Positions 1 through 6,949 of a stretch of 46,476 bases of DNA are shown here, piece after piece (the stretch's first letter is position 1; each line of letters opens with the position of its first letter). Both the position numbers and the translations under genes were made by a program. Under the pieces are notes generated by a model. The model had not been told where the DNA came from and did no database searches. It was given only the letters and a program-made list of their open reading frames with translations. The DNA comes from Candidatus Methylomirabilis sp. (GTDB taxonomy: Bacteria; Methylomirabilota; Methylomirabilia; Methylomirabilales; Methylomirabilaceae): positions 1 to 46,476 of the forward strand of contig NSJM01000017.1 in assembly GCA_002634395.1 (NCBI GenBank), given 5' to 3'.

Positions 1-127
1 CTATAAGAAACGGTGAAGTCTCAATACCAGAGGCAACAATAAGCATGAGTGATGCGACAATACAGATAACCTGCCCCACTATCGCCACCAACATTCGATG
101 AAAGAAAGGTAGCTCCATAACGGCCGC
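1..127. repeat. Terminal direct repeat, left copy (circular join)
   Basis: These 127 bases are identical to 46350-46476. An exact repeat of this length confined to the two ends is what a de Bruijn assembler leaves on a circular molecule, and 127 is a common maximum k-mer. The flippase reading frame stays open across the join, which favours circularity over a real terminal repeat of a linear element. Confidence 0.93.
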
Positions 128-928
128 CAGTGTATGTCGATGATTAAGCATGGCCTCTATGATACGTACCTGTCCGAGAGTGAATAAGAGCCCCCGGTAT
201 ACTAGTAAAAAAGCCCCCAATGCTTCGCGACTAATAAAAAAGCTGTTAGCTAAAATTGGAACCAGATTGTCGCGGAACCGCTTGATTACAATTCCCATAT
301 AGTACGGTACATACATCCAGCGTTCCTCAACCAGCGGCATCCATACTGATCGATTAAAGAAGGATACAAATAAGCGACCTTCATCGCGATTTTGGACAAA
401 CCAAGAGACCTGCGCCATTAGCGTAGCACCTGCTAGTGACGCCCAGACGGCGTCTGCTGGCTGTACCGCCCACCATAGAAAAACCGCCAACAGTACAATT
501 CGCATAACGGCGCCCCTCAGCTCGACTCCAAAAAATTCGCGCAAACGCCCGGTGGACTGAAGTCGTATATCGAGATAGCGCTTAACCGCCATCAATCCGG
601 CGTAAGGGGCAATCCAGACCGAGTTAGCATGAAACAAATTAAAAAAGCTGCCTGATATCTGTGCAACTCCAGCCAGCCCAAAAGCGCTTACGACAGCTAG
701 CGCTCCGAGCCCGCGAATACGTATGGGGTCATCCTGTACGCGAAACAATGAATAGTTGCTAGGCACAACCTCAAGCAAGATCGTTAGCAAGGAAAGATAG
801 GCCAGATCAACAAGGTAATCCGCATAGACTCCTGTCCCGAACCAGCGCACCAGCAAGATTGTTCCTAACAGGTTAAAGACGGCAGTAGAACAATTGACGG
901 TAACCGTCGTGAGGAAGAGACGCTTCAC
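1..928 (-). CDS. Polysaccharide flippase (Wzx-like), N-terminal part; continues at 46349
   Basis: Translating the minus strand gives an open frame from a stop at 1048-1046 through position 1, and it continues without a break at 46349 down to a stop at 46081. From GTG 928 the protein is 398 residues; GTG 955 and GTG 943 are other possible starts, none with a good ribosome site. The product is a chain of hydrophobic segments separated by short basic loops, as in MATE/MOP-type flippases that move lipid-linked repeat units across the inner membrane. It lies between a nucleotide-sugar dehydrogenase and a run of glycosyltransferases, which fits a Wzx role. Base composition is visibly more AT-rich than the dehydrogenase upstream. 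The family call rests on topology and context rather than a signature motif. Confidence 0.78.
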   Translation of the reverse strand, partial: MKRLFLTTVTVNCSTAVFNLLGTILLVRWFGTGVYADYLVDLAYLSLLTILLEVVPSNYSLFRVQDDPIRIRGLGALAVVSAFGLAGVAQISGSFFNLFHANSVWIAPYAGLMAVKRYLDIRLQSTGRLREFFGVELRGAVMRIVLLAVFLWWAVQPADAVWASLAGATLMAQVSWFVQNRDEGRLFVSFFNRSVWMPLVEERWMYVPYYMGIVIKRFRDNLVPILANSFFISREALGAFLLVYRGLLFTLGQVRIIEAMLNHRHTLAAVMELPFFHRMLVAIVGQVICIVASLMLIVASGIETSPFLI

Positions 929-1652
929 TGTAAGGCTAGCCACCGACTTGTCCACTGTTTGCGAAGAATGATGGCGGCATGGTAACAGTTGATATTGGTT
1001 TGAATGGCCATAAGATTTTGGTTTTGGCTTCCACCCAAGTAGACCTCACACGTAAGCGGCTGAAAATAGGATTGTGAAAACGGACATGCAACTGAGACAG
1101 ATTTATTTTCCCCTTCCCAACATATCTCCGCCGCTATTATTTGGCCCATGGCATGAAACTTAGGTTCCACCCTTCCACGGACAGAAACCGGTCATCCTAG
1201 ATCGAAGGCGGCGTGCTTCGTCCCCAGGATGATCGCATCCTGCCCCCTGAGAGTTTCAAACGGAGCACCATAGGCAATCTTTTCCACAACGATTTCTACT
1301 GTCAGTCAGGTTCCACGAATGACAGGTTTCCCCAACATGGTGTTAGGATTTATAACAATTCGCCTCAGCAATGCCTTCTCGGTCATTCGCTCAGGTCCAT
1401 GAGAAGGATACGCACTTAAATGGCTTTCTGGACATGGAGGCCAGAGGCCAGGGCAATCTCCGTTATCGACTATTGGGCTGGGGCAAAGCTCGGTCTCTTC
1501 CCGACAGCAGTTTTTCCCCAAACTGATCCTGCACTTGTCATCCCAGGGTGACTAAGGGGTTCTCGGAGGATTGGCCCCCTTCGACAGAGCCTGTGACGAG
1601 CCCTGTTGAAACCCCTCAGGACCACCCTTCGACGGGCTCAAGACGCATAAGA
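929..1652. other. Gap between dehydrogenase and flippase genes, with gene remnants
   Basis: No intact gene is convincing here. The stretch contains a broken DUF433 gene (1192-1386, minus). At 1578-1642 there are two imperfect copies of a CCCTTCGAC-type motif with GGCTCA-like partners, resembling the short dispersed palindromic repeats common in bacterial intergenic DNA. A minus-strand frame at 1170-925 is open for 81 codons but looks like nothing known. The polysaccharide operon must be transcribed across this gap to reach the flippase. Confidence 0.5.
1192..1386 (-). pseudogene. DUF433-type antitoxin-like gene with a nonsense codon
   Basis: From ATG 1386 the minus strand encodes a DUF433-like start (LLRRIVINPNTMLGKPVIRG, then T) and then meets TGA at 1308-1306. 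The same frame continues with LTVEIVVEKIAYGAP and more, to a second stop at 1194-1192. DUF433 proteins have Arg at the position of the stop (GTR motif), and CGA to TGA is one transition, so a point nonsense mutation is the simplest explanation. The part after IAYGAP no longer resembles the family's helix-turn-helix, so the 3' end is also lost or replaced. DUF433 proteins are often antitoxin-like partners of PIN or DUF5615 toxins; no partner is adjacent here. Confidence 0.62.
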
Positions 1653-2993
1653 TCAGAGGCTCCAGTACGACAGCTTGACCTCACCGAGAGCCTCCCGCAA
1701 TACGCCTTTGACATCCACTAGCACGCCAGAGCCGTCACGGTCATGCAACAGCTTGAGATAGGCGGCCACCGGTTGGTCTTGAAAGACCCGGTGGGGAACG
1801 GCCAGCACAATGGCGTCATAGCGATGTCCCGCGTGAAAGGGATCCGGAACGTCCCGTAAGCCTAGCCGTTGGACCTCGGCTGAGCCGACGACGGGATCGG
1901 TGACGGCCACGTCAAGCCCATGCTGGGTCAGTTCGTCGATCAGCTCCAGTACCCGCGTATTGCGGGCATCACGCACATTCGCCTTGAAGGCGAGACCGAG
2001 GACCAGGACGCGGGCCCCCTTGATCACCTTGCCGGCCTGGATCAGGAGCCTGACCGTTTCCCGCGCCACATACCGCCCGATCGCATCGTTGATCCGCCGA
2101 CCGGCCAGAATCACATCCGGGTGGTAGCCCACCTCTTCCGCTTTATGGGTGAGGTAGTAGGGATCGACCGGAATGCAATGGCCACCGACGAGGCCGGGCT
2201 CGAAGGGCAAGAAGTTCCATTTGGTGCCCGCGGCCTTGAGTACCTCGTGGGTGCGCAACCCAAGACGGTGAAACAGCAGGGCCAGCTCGTTCATCAGGGC
2301 GATGTTCAGGTCCCGCTGGATGTTCTCGATGACTTTGGCCGCCTCAGCAGTCTTGATATCGGGCGCTTGATAGATACCGGCCTTGACGACGAGGCCGTAG
2401 ACTTGGGCCATCATGGCGGTGGTGGCGGCATCCTGGGACGCCACGATCTTGACGACCCGGTCCAGGGTGTGGACGGTATCGCCCGGGTTGATCCGCTCGG
2501 GGGAGTAGCCCACGGTAAAGTCGCGGCCGGCTTGGAGCCCGGAGGCCTGCTCCAACACCGGGAGACAAACCTCCTCGGTACAGCCGGGATAGACGGTGGA
2601 TTCGTAGACGACGATGGCGCCTGGGCGCAGGTGGGCGCCGACCAGGCGGCTCGCCTCGATGAGGGGGCCCAGGTCCGGGCGCTTGGCCCGGTCGATAGGG
2701 GTCGGGACGGCGATGATAAGGAAGGTGGCCTCGCGCAGGCGCGAGGGATCGTCGGTCAGGTGCAGGTGCGGGGCGCTGAGCGTGTCGGCATGGAGCTCGC
2801 CATTCCAATCCGCGCCCTGTCGCAAGGCCTGGATCCGCGTCGGGTTTACGTCGAAGCCGATGGTGGGCAGGTGCTGAGCCAAGGCGGTCGCGAGCGGCAG
2901 CCCCACGTAGCCTAAGCCGATGACGGCGACACGGATCGAGTCGATTGGGTCTATTAATAAGTCAATAGAGTCCATTGGGTCGATTGCGTTCAT
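1653..2993 (-). CDS. UDP-sugar 6-dehydrogenase (WbpO/TviB-like)
   Basis: This NAD-dependent enzyme oxidises the C6 hydroxyl of a UDP-hexose(NAc) to a uronate, supplying an acidic sugar for the polysaccharide. The 446 residues show the NAD-binding GLGYVGLP (26-33), a YESTVYPGCTE segment (130-140), GYSPERINPGD (162-172) and the catalytic cysteine C273 in GGHCIPVDPYY, followed by the C-terminal Rossmann domain. The phrase around C273 and the spacing resemble the UDP-N-acetylhexosamine dehydrogenases WbpO/TviB more than UDP-glucose dehydrogenase; the exact substrate cannot be read from sequence. The ATG overlaps the stop of the NusG-like gene (ATGA), so the two are translationally coupled. About 20 N-terminal residues before IRVAVIG come from a short tandem repeat and are unusual for the family. 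Confidence 0.93.
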   Translation of the reverse strand: MNAIDPMDSIDLLIDPIDSIRVAVIGLGYVGLPLATALAQHLPTIGFDVNPTRIQALRQGADWNGELHADTLSAPHLHLTDDPSRLREATFLIIAVPTPIDRAKRPDLGPLIEASRLVGAHLRPGAIVVYESTVYPGCTEEVCLPVLEQASGLQAGRDFTVGYSPERINPGDTVHTLDRVVKIVASQDAATTAMMAQVYGLVVKAGIYQAPDIKTAEAAKVIENIQRDLNIALMNELALLFHRLGLRTHEVLKAAGTKWNFLPFEPGLVGGHCIPVDPYYLTHKAEEVGYHPDVILAGRRINDAIGRYVARETVRLLIQAGKVIKGARVLVLGLAFKANVRDARNTRVLELIDELTQHGLDVAVTDPVVGSAEVQRLGLRDVPDPFHAGHRYDAIVLAVPHRVFQDQPVAAYLKLLHDRDGSGVLVDVKGVLREALGEVKLSYWSL

Positions 2994-2994
2994 T
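2936..2994 (-). repeat. Degenerate 9-nt repeats at dehydrogenase start
   Basis: Read on the minus strand, the first 50 or so bases of the dehydrogenase gene are built of about six degenerate 9-mers of the form CAATSGACY, with one or two insertions, encoding alternating IDP and MDSID units. A related pattern occurs at about 32166-32205, inside the 3' part of a small gene upstream of rad52. Being nine bases long, unit gain or loss would alter the N-terminus without shifting frame. Confidence 0.55.
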
Positions 2995-3496
2995 GTGAGC
3001 CATGGCCGTCAATGGGGACGACACTGTCTGCGTCCACTTCCACGGCCAACGATTGCTGCAGGAGATCGATGGATACGACCAGGCACTGTCGGCCCTCCTG
3101 TTCGCTCAAAAAGCCCTGCAGTCCGGCCAGCGGGCCCCGAACGACCTGGATCCGCTCGCCCTCGGTGAGATACGGAGACAGATCAAGGGGGCGCTTCGTC
3201 CGACAGATCGTTCGGATCGCCTCGATCTGCGCGTCGGGGATCGGTGTCAGGACGCCGTGAACGCCGACCAGAGAGATCGCCCCGACCGGCTGCAACACCT
3301 CACGCCTCATGGTCTGATCGAAGTGCACAAAGATGTAACCAGGAAACAGGGGAAGCTGGACCAGTTTCTTGCGATCCTTCCACTGGGAGAGGACCTCGCG
3401 GAGGGGAACAAAGGCTTCGATCCCGCGCCGGAGCAATTCCTCCGCCACCGCCTTCTCATGGCGGGCACGGGTGTACAACGCGTACCACTGGAGCAT
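2990..3496 (-). CDS. NusG-family operon antiterminator (RfaH/UpxY-like)
   Basis: NusG paralogs bind RNA polymerase and, in specialised forms such as RfaH, UpxY or LoaP, suppress termination in long polysaccharide or virulence operons. This 168-residue protein has an NGN domain at about 3-105, starting WYALYTRARHEK and including FPGYIFVHFD, and a KOW domain at about 112-165 with VVRGPLAGLQGFLSE. The length and opening resemble the specialised paralogs rather than housekeeping NusG. It is the first gene of the minus-strand polysaccharide operon and overlaps the next gene by four bases. An ops-like element lies 87 bases upstream of its start, which suggests it acts in cis on the operon that encodes it. 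Family assignment is firm; the operon-specific role is inferred. Confidence 0.92.
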   Translation of the reverse strand: MLQWYALYTRARHEKAVAEELLRRGIEAFVPLREVLSQWKDRKKLVQLPLFPGYIFVHFDQTMRREVLQPVGAISLVGVHGVLTPIPDAQIEAIRTICRTKRPLDLSPYLTEGERIQVVRGPLAGLQGFLSEQEGRQCLVVSIDLLQQSLAVEVDADSVVPIDGHGSQ

Positions 3497-3583
3497 TGAA
3501 CAGGAATGGGGGCTAAGTGAGGTCTTGGGCAGTTAGCGTACTGGGTTGAGTGAATCGTCCGTGAGAATGTGTGCTGACGAGGA

Positions 3584-3595
3584 TAAGCTACCGCC
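3584..3595 (-). promoter_or_regulatory. ops-like pause element
   Basis: The minus strand reads GGCGGTAGCTTA. The enterobacterial ops element that recruits RfaH is GGCGGTAGCGTG, so 10 of 12 bases match, including the invariant first nine. It lies in the presumed transcribed leader of the polysaccharide operon, 87 bases before the NusG-paralog start, where a recruiting pause site should be. Confidence 0.68.
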
Positions 3596-3701
3596 CTTTG
3601 ACTTACAGGTGAGTTGACTAATCTTAACCTATTCTGATCTTTTGTGATCTAATTCGTGACAAATTGGTCGAATTGTTTGACCCCAGCCACATTGATCTAA
3701 C

Positions 3702-3730
3702 TTTTTACTTTAAAGCATGGTGCTTGTCAA
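3702..3730 (-). promoter_or_regulatory. Candidate promoter of polysaccharide operon
   Basis: On the minus strand a perfect -35 box TTGACA (3730-3725) is followed after 17 bases by TAAAAA (3707-3702). Transcription would begin near 3695, giving a leader of about 200 bases with the ops-like element in its middle. The -10 box is weak, so this is a prediction from position and the strong -35. Confidence 0.42.
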
Positions 3731-3751
3731 GTCAAAACCCGAATTTATGCT
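3724..3751 (+). promoter_or_regulatory. Candidate promoter of small ORF at 3838
   Basis: On the plus strand TTGTCA (3724-3729) and TATGCT (3746-3751) are separated by 16 bases. It overlaps the divergent promoter proposed for the polysaccharide operon, so the two would compete. It is 87 bases upstream of the small ORF. Confidence 0.35.
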
Positions 3752-3837
3752 TTACGCTTCGTTCCGACACGTTTATATATATTCTACACAAATTGGCAAG
3801 CAGTTCCGAAGCATTTCCTTTTGAGAGGGAGATCATT

Positions 3838-4113
3838 ATGGCTACCATCCGGATCGGCACCTTCAACCACAAAGACGTGCAGGACGAACTGCTGGCCCAC
3901 ATCTGGCCACCGTCAAAAGGCAGAAGGAAAGGAAGCAAGAACGGTGACACACCTCGAACGAATACGAAAGGAATTAAGCCTGCCCCCCGGTTACCCTATC
4001 CCGGATCGCCGAAGACGAGCCGGATCCCAAACCAGCGGGGCGGAAACAGGTGCACGCACATGCGTAGGGGGGACGAGCGGAAAGGATATTCATTAGCACG
4101 GCGACATTGCTGA
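3838..4113 (+). CDS. Hypothetical 91-residue protein, possibly degraded
   Basis: ATG 3838 follows a purine-rich GAGAGGGAG nine bases upstream. The first 28 residues (MATIRIGTFNHKDVQDELLA and onward) look like real protein. After that the translation becomes rich in Lys, Arg, Pro and Gly, with little secondary structure expected. A different frame at about 3942-4096 carries a more protein-like stretch (VTHLERIRKELSLPPGYP), so this may be an older gene broken by a frameshift near 3910-3940. I do not recognise the family. It lies alone between two divergent minus-strand operons. Confidence 0.35.
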   Translation: MATIRIGTFNHKDVQDELLAHIWPPSKGRRKGSKNGDTPRTNTKGIKPAPRLPYPGSPKTSRIPNQRGGNRCTHMRRGDERKGYSLARRHC

Positions 4114-4201
4114 AAGGTTTTGAGGGCCGTGTAGGAGAGGCGCATTAGTCATAAGCATAATTCATTCTGACCATATTACACAAGAAGAACACGCGCCTTT
4201 C

Positions 4202-5229
4202 TTATCGTGTTGATTGAAGAAGTGGGCTTTTCTCCTCCTCTTCCGCCCGCTTTCCCTTGACTGCAATGGGCAGCAGAAATCTCACCCGTGGCTCCGTTCT
4301 GCCAGGACCGGTCCAATAGAGGTGGGCGTGGGCTCGGCGCATGTGCGGCCTAACCGACCGATCTGACGAATGGGCACCAATCTCCCGCGCCTGTTCGATC
4401 TCCCAACGTTCAAGCGCCTTCCGGTATCCAACGCCCACATCCCATACTGTCGGCTCTCGGATGTCTCTCCATCGTTCGGGATCCTTACGGCGCATCCTGG
4501 CGTCCCTATCAGGTTTCGCGCCTGAATGGACCACTCTGATCACATCCGGATCTCCGCTCAAGTACAGCAGCAGGATGACAGCCAGGCGTGCCAAGTCCGA
4601 TCGGAATGAAGCGCTCATCTCCATTGAGATGCCAACGCTTTTCTCAGCTCGCTCTACGCCGGCAGCCTGAGCCTGCTCCAAGGCTGCGCTCACGGTCGGG
4701 GCGTCATTGTACAGGATGGCCAAGGGCACCCATCTGTGCTCATGCAGCCGCTGTAGCCGCAGCTCGAGCTTCCCTGTGCCTTCCTGCCCGGTCAGCAGAT
4801 CGTAACAGGCTGAGACCACGATGGGCCCTCCGAGCCTTGCCATTCGAGGACTGGGCAGCGGCTGGGCAGCCTGATGGCCGTCATGGGCGTCTCATCCGGC
4901 CACGGACAGTCTGAGAGGGCCTCGAATAGACAGGGCTCGATCCGCCAGACGGTCTTCGCGTCGCGGTAGGCCGCCCAGACCAGCAGATCCTCGGCCATGG
5001 CGATCTGATCCAGTGTCGAGAGGCCAGGCTGCGTGACGGCCAGCCAGTTGAGTAGTAGGCTGCCTGGGCAGACCACTTGTGGGGGGAGACGAAAGAGGTT
5101 GAGGTGGGCAAGGAAGTGCGGAAGCTGCCGCATGGTGTCTTGAAGCCTGGGGGTAATCTCCTGGCGAACCTTGCGCCAGGCGAGTTCGGATGCAGGGAGC
5201 GAAGAACGGCTCGACATGTCGCGTATCAT
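4202..5229 (-). pseudogene. AcrVA2-like gene split by a one-base frameshift
   Basis: Two minus-strand frames together look like one protein. Frame one runs from ATG 5229 (overlapping the upstream stop as ATGA) to a stop at 4792; frame two is open from about 4843 to 4202. The break lies at 4792-4843, and adding one base gives about 342 residues. The C-terminal part ends with RPHMRRAHAHLYWTGP followed by a basic beta-strand, which I recall as the signature end of the AcrVA2-like family (AcrVA2 itself is about 320 residues). The N-terminal half (LFEALSDCPWPDETPMTAIR) also fits that family's helical start. AcrVA2 of Moraxella phages blocks Cas12a production, but most plasmid-borne relatives have no tested function. 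The two pieces may be a decayed gene, an assembly error or two translated peptides. Confidence 0.5.
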
Positions 5230-5699
5230 GGCTGGCTCACACCGGAGAGATCGACGCGCCACTGCTCTTCTTCGAGGTAGAAGTTGAGATTGACCGGGTA
5301 TGACCGCTCCTGCACGGATCTGGGGGAGCCCTTGGTCTCGAACAGCAGGATGGCCGAAACGACGACGTGTTGAGACGATACCGATTTGATCTGAAGACCG
5401 CGAAGGCGCTTGTCGCAGCAGGCAAGTTGCCACCGGCTGCTCTCCATCCGTTGAGCGAATGCGTCCTTCGAGATGGCGGATCGGCTCTGGCTCGTACCTT
5501 GCTCCCACATCGACCACCATTCGTGATAGCCCCAGCGTTCGATCAGCCGGTCAAAGTGGGCCCGAACGAGGTCACCATGGGTCGCGCCCTCGGCAATGGA
5601 ATGGCCTGGCAGAAAACATAGCAGCCACAGCGTCAATGTGGCGAGGATGGCGACACGTCGGTATGGGCTCACCGTCTTGCTCCGCAGAGCGCTTCGCAC
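5226..5699 (-). CDS. Small secreted protein, NTF2-like fold suspected
   Basis: This 157-residue protein starts with basic residues and a hydrophobic segment (VAILATLTLWLLCFLPGHS, about 17-35) ending in AEG, a likely signal peptide. The rest has a helix (DLVRAHFDRLIERWGYHEWW), a Cys pair (CC at about 94-95) and a terminal beta-rich part (YPVNLNFYLEEEQWRVDLSG). Its YPVNLN...EEQWRVDL pattern resembles the strands of NTF2/SnoaL-like or DUF4440-type domains; that is a shape match only. The start overlaps the end of the secreted nuclease gene by 31 bases, and its stop overlaps the start of the AcrVA2-like gene, so it belongs to the same long operon. Confidence 0.65.
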   Translation of the reverse strand: MRSALRSKTVSPYRRVAILATLTLWLLCFLPGHSIAEGATHGDLVRAHFDRLIERWGYHEWWSMWEQGTSQSRSAISKDAFAQRMESSRWQLACCDKRLRGLQIKSVSSQHVVVSAILLFETKGSPRSVQERSYPVNLNFYLEEEQWRVDLSGVSQP

Positions 5700-6406
5700 G
5701 GCACCCCATCCCCGTCACGGTCCAGGGAACTGATGCCGCACTGCGTCAGATAATACCGCGCTTCCTCGCAACTGGTCATCTGGCTGCAATACTGCTTCGC
5801 ACCGCATTGCCTGGCAGATTCGCCATCTCGCGCCTCTCGCCCTAGTCTGAGCGGCGCATCAACCCCCACGGACTTCCCCCGATCGCCGTGCCGGTACTCC
5901 CAGGGTGGCACCGGGTGCGGATCGGACCACAGGCCCCGCCTGGCCTCTCTCGCCTCCTTCTCTACTGTGAGTAGCGTCGTATCCCGAAGATATTGCCGGT
6001 AGACCCACGCCATCCCCTGGCGAACCTGCTCCGCATTCACATCCGTTCCGCCAATGAAGACGCGCCCCACCACGCGCCCATAGCGGTCAACATCCCGCTG
6101 CTCGACCCGGACACTCTTGCCGAAGATCATGTCCGAGAGCGACTGTTTGGAGCGCTGACCGAAGGCCTGCGACTTCTCGGGCGCATCGATCTCGGCCAGG
6201 CGCACCTTGATCTGCTTGTGGCCCCCCATGAGCACGGTGATCGTGTCGCCGTCGGAGACGCCCACGACACGGCCTTCGTACACCGAGTCTGCATGGGCTT
6301 GGAACACAAGGAGCCAAGAGAACAGCGCCAAGCAGAGCGCGAACCGGAATGAATGGGAGGCGGAAACGGTGCCGGATCCCGATCTAGTAATGGTGACTGC
6401 CGCCAA
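5669..6406 (-). CDS. Secreted staphylococcal-nuclease-like protein with excalibur domain
   Basis: A signal-peptide-like segment (FRFALCLALFSWLLVFQAHA, about 21-40) is followed by a thermonuclease fold at about 41-155: VVGVSDGDTITVL, VRLAEIDAPE and DRYGRVVGRVF carry the conserved Asp, Arg and Glu residues of the Ca-dependent phosphodiesterase site. The C-terminus (about 200-245, CSQMTSCEEARYYL then DRDGDGVPCEALC) is an excalibur domain, with the DxDxDGxxCE calcium loop. The protein would degrade DNA or RNA outside the cytoplasm. It lies 16 bases after the HU gene in a co-directional operon with a TolC-like protein and a HerA-like ATPase. Plasmid-borne secreted nucleases of this type are often found near transfer genes. 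Confidence 0.9.
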   Translation of the reverse strand: MAAVTITRSGSGTVSASHSFRFALCLALFSWLLVFQAHADSVYEGRVVGVSDGDTITVLMGGHKQIKVRLAEIDAPEKSQAFGQRSKQSLSDMIFGKSVRVEQRDVDRYGRVVGRVFIGGTDVNAEQVRQGMAWVYRQYLRDTTLLTVEKEAREARRGLWSDPHPVPPWEYRHGDRGKSVGVDAPLRLGREARDGESARQCGAKQYCSQMTSCEEARYYLTQCGISSLDRDGDGVPCEALCGARR

Positions 6407-6422
6407 GGTTCCTTTGTCCCCT

Positions 6423-6698
6423 CTAGCGGCTTACCGCATCCTTGAGGGCCTTGCCCGGCTTGAAGCGGGGTACCTGGGACGCCTTGATCTCGATCGGCTC
6501 TCCAGTCTGGGGGTTACGGCCGGTCCGGGCGGCTCGGCTCGCCACACTGAAGGTGCCGAATCCCGCTATCGTCACACTCTGTCCCGCCCTTAAGCTGTTG
6601 GTGATGCTGTCGATGCAGCTACGAAGCGCGGTTTCAGCGACTGCCTTACTGATGCCGGCATCCTTGGCGATCTGTTCCGCAATCTCAGTCTTAGTCAT
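6423..6698 (-). CDS. HU-family DNA-binding protein
   Basis: The 91 residues match HU/IHF over the full length. They start MTKTEIAEQIAKDAGISKAV, then GFGTFSVASRAARTGRNPQT forms the first strand of the DNA-binding arm and the proline-containing tip, and the sequence ends with VPRFKPGKALKDAV. HU bends and compacts DNA and assists replication initiation, recombination and partition. A ribosome site (AGGAGGA) precedes the ATG. It lies in the second operon between a 69-residue protein and a secreted nuclease. A plasmid copy may supply architectural protein for the element's own origin or recombinases. Confidence 0.95.
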   Translation of the reverse strand: MTKTEIAEQIAKDAGISKAVAETALRSCIDSITNSLRAGQSVTIAGFGTFSVASRAARTGRNPQTGEPIEIKASQVPRFKPGKALKDAVSR

Positions 6699-6737
6699 GT
6701 CCTCCTCCTGTTGTGATAGTGAATGCGACGACCTCGA

Positions 6738-6947
6738 TCAGGCTGGACGATGGGGCCTCGCACGATGCAGCGAGCAATGATCGAAGGCTTCCTCTTTGGC
6801 AGGCAAGCGGAGGCACGCATCACAAGCATCTCTGACCCTGAGACAGGCGCCGTCCTTCAGCATGATGTGCACGTGGCCATCCTCCCCCATAAACGACTTC
6901 AGGACCTTCGCTCGTACCCCTTTCAGCACGCTCGGATCAATAGCCAC
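6738..6947 (-). CDS. Small hypothetical protein (69 aa)
   Basis: The GTG start at 6947 follows GGAGGTAAG, which contains the stop codon of the TolC-like gene, so translation is probably coupled. The product begins MAIDPSVLKGVRAKVLKSFM and contains a short beta pattern (HVHIMLKDGACLRVRDACDA) with two cysteines. I do not recognise it. Tight spacing and a good ribosome site are the main reasons to call it a gene. Confidence 0.5.
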   Translation of the reverse strand: MAIDPSVLKGVRAKVLKSFMGEDGHVHIMLKDGACLRVRDACDACLRLPAKEEAFDHCSLHRARPHRPA

Positions 6948-6949
6948 TC

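Noticed and set aside
1-127. True terminal repeat of a linear element
   Set aside because: The repeat length equals a common assembler k-mer and the flippase frame is continuous across the join, favouring a circle.
925-1170. 81-codon open frame on the minus strand before the flippase
   Set aside because: No ribosome site, no protein-like pattern I know, and it overlaps the flippase start.
1920-2915. 331-codon plus-strand frame
   Set aside because: It is antisense to the well-conserved dehydrogenase gene and has shadow-frame composition.
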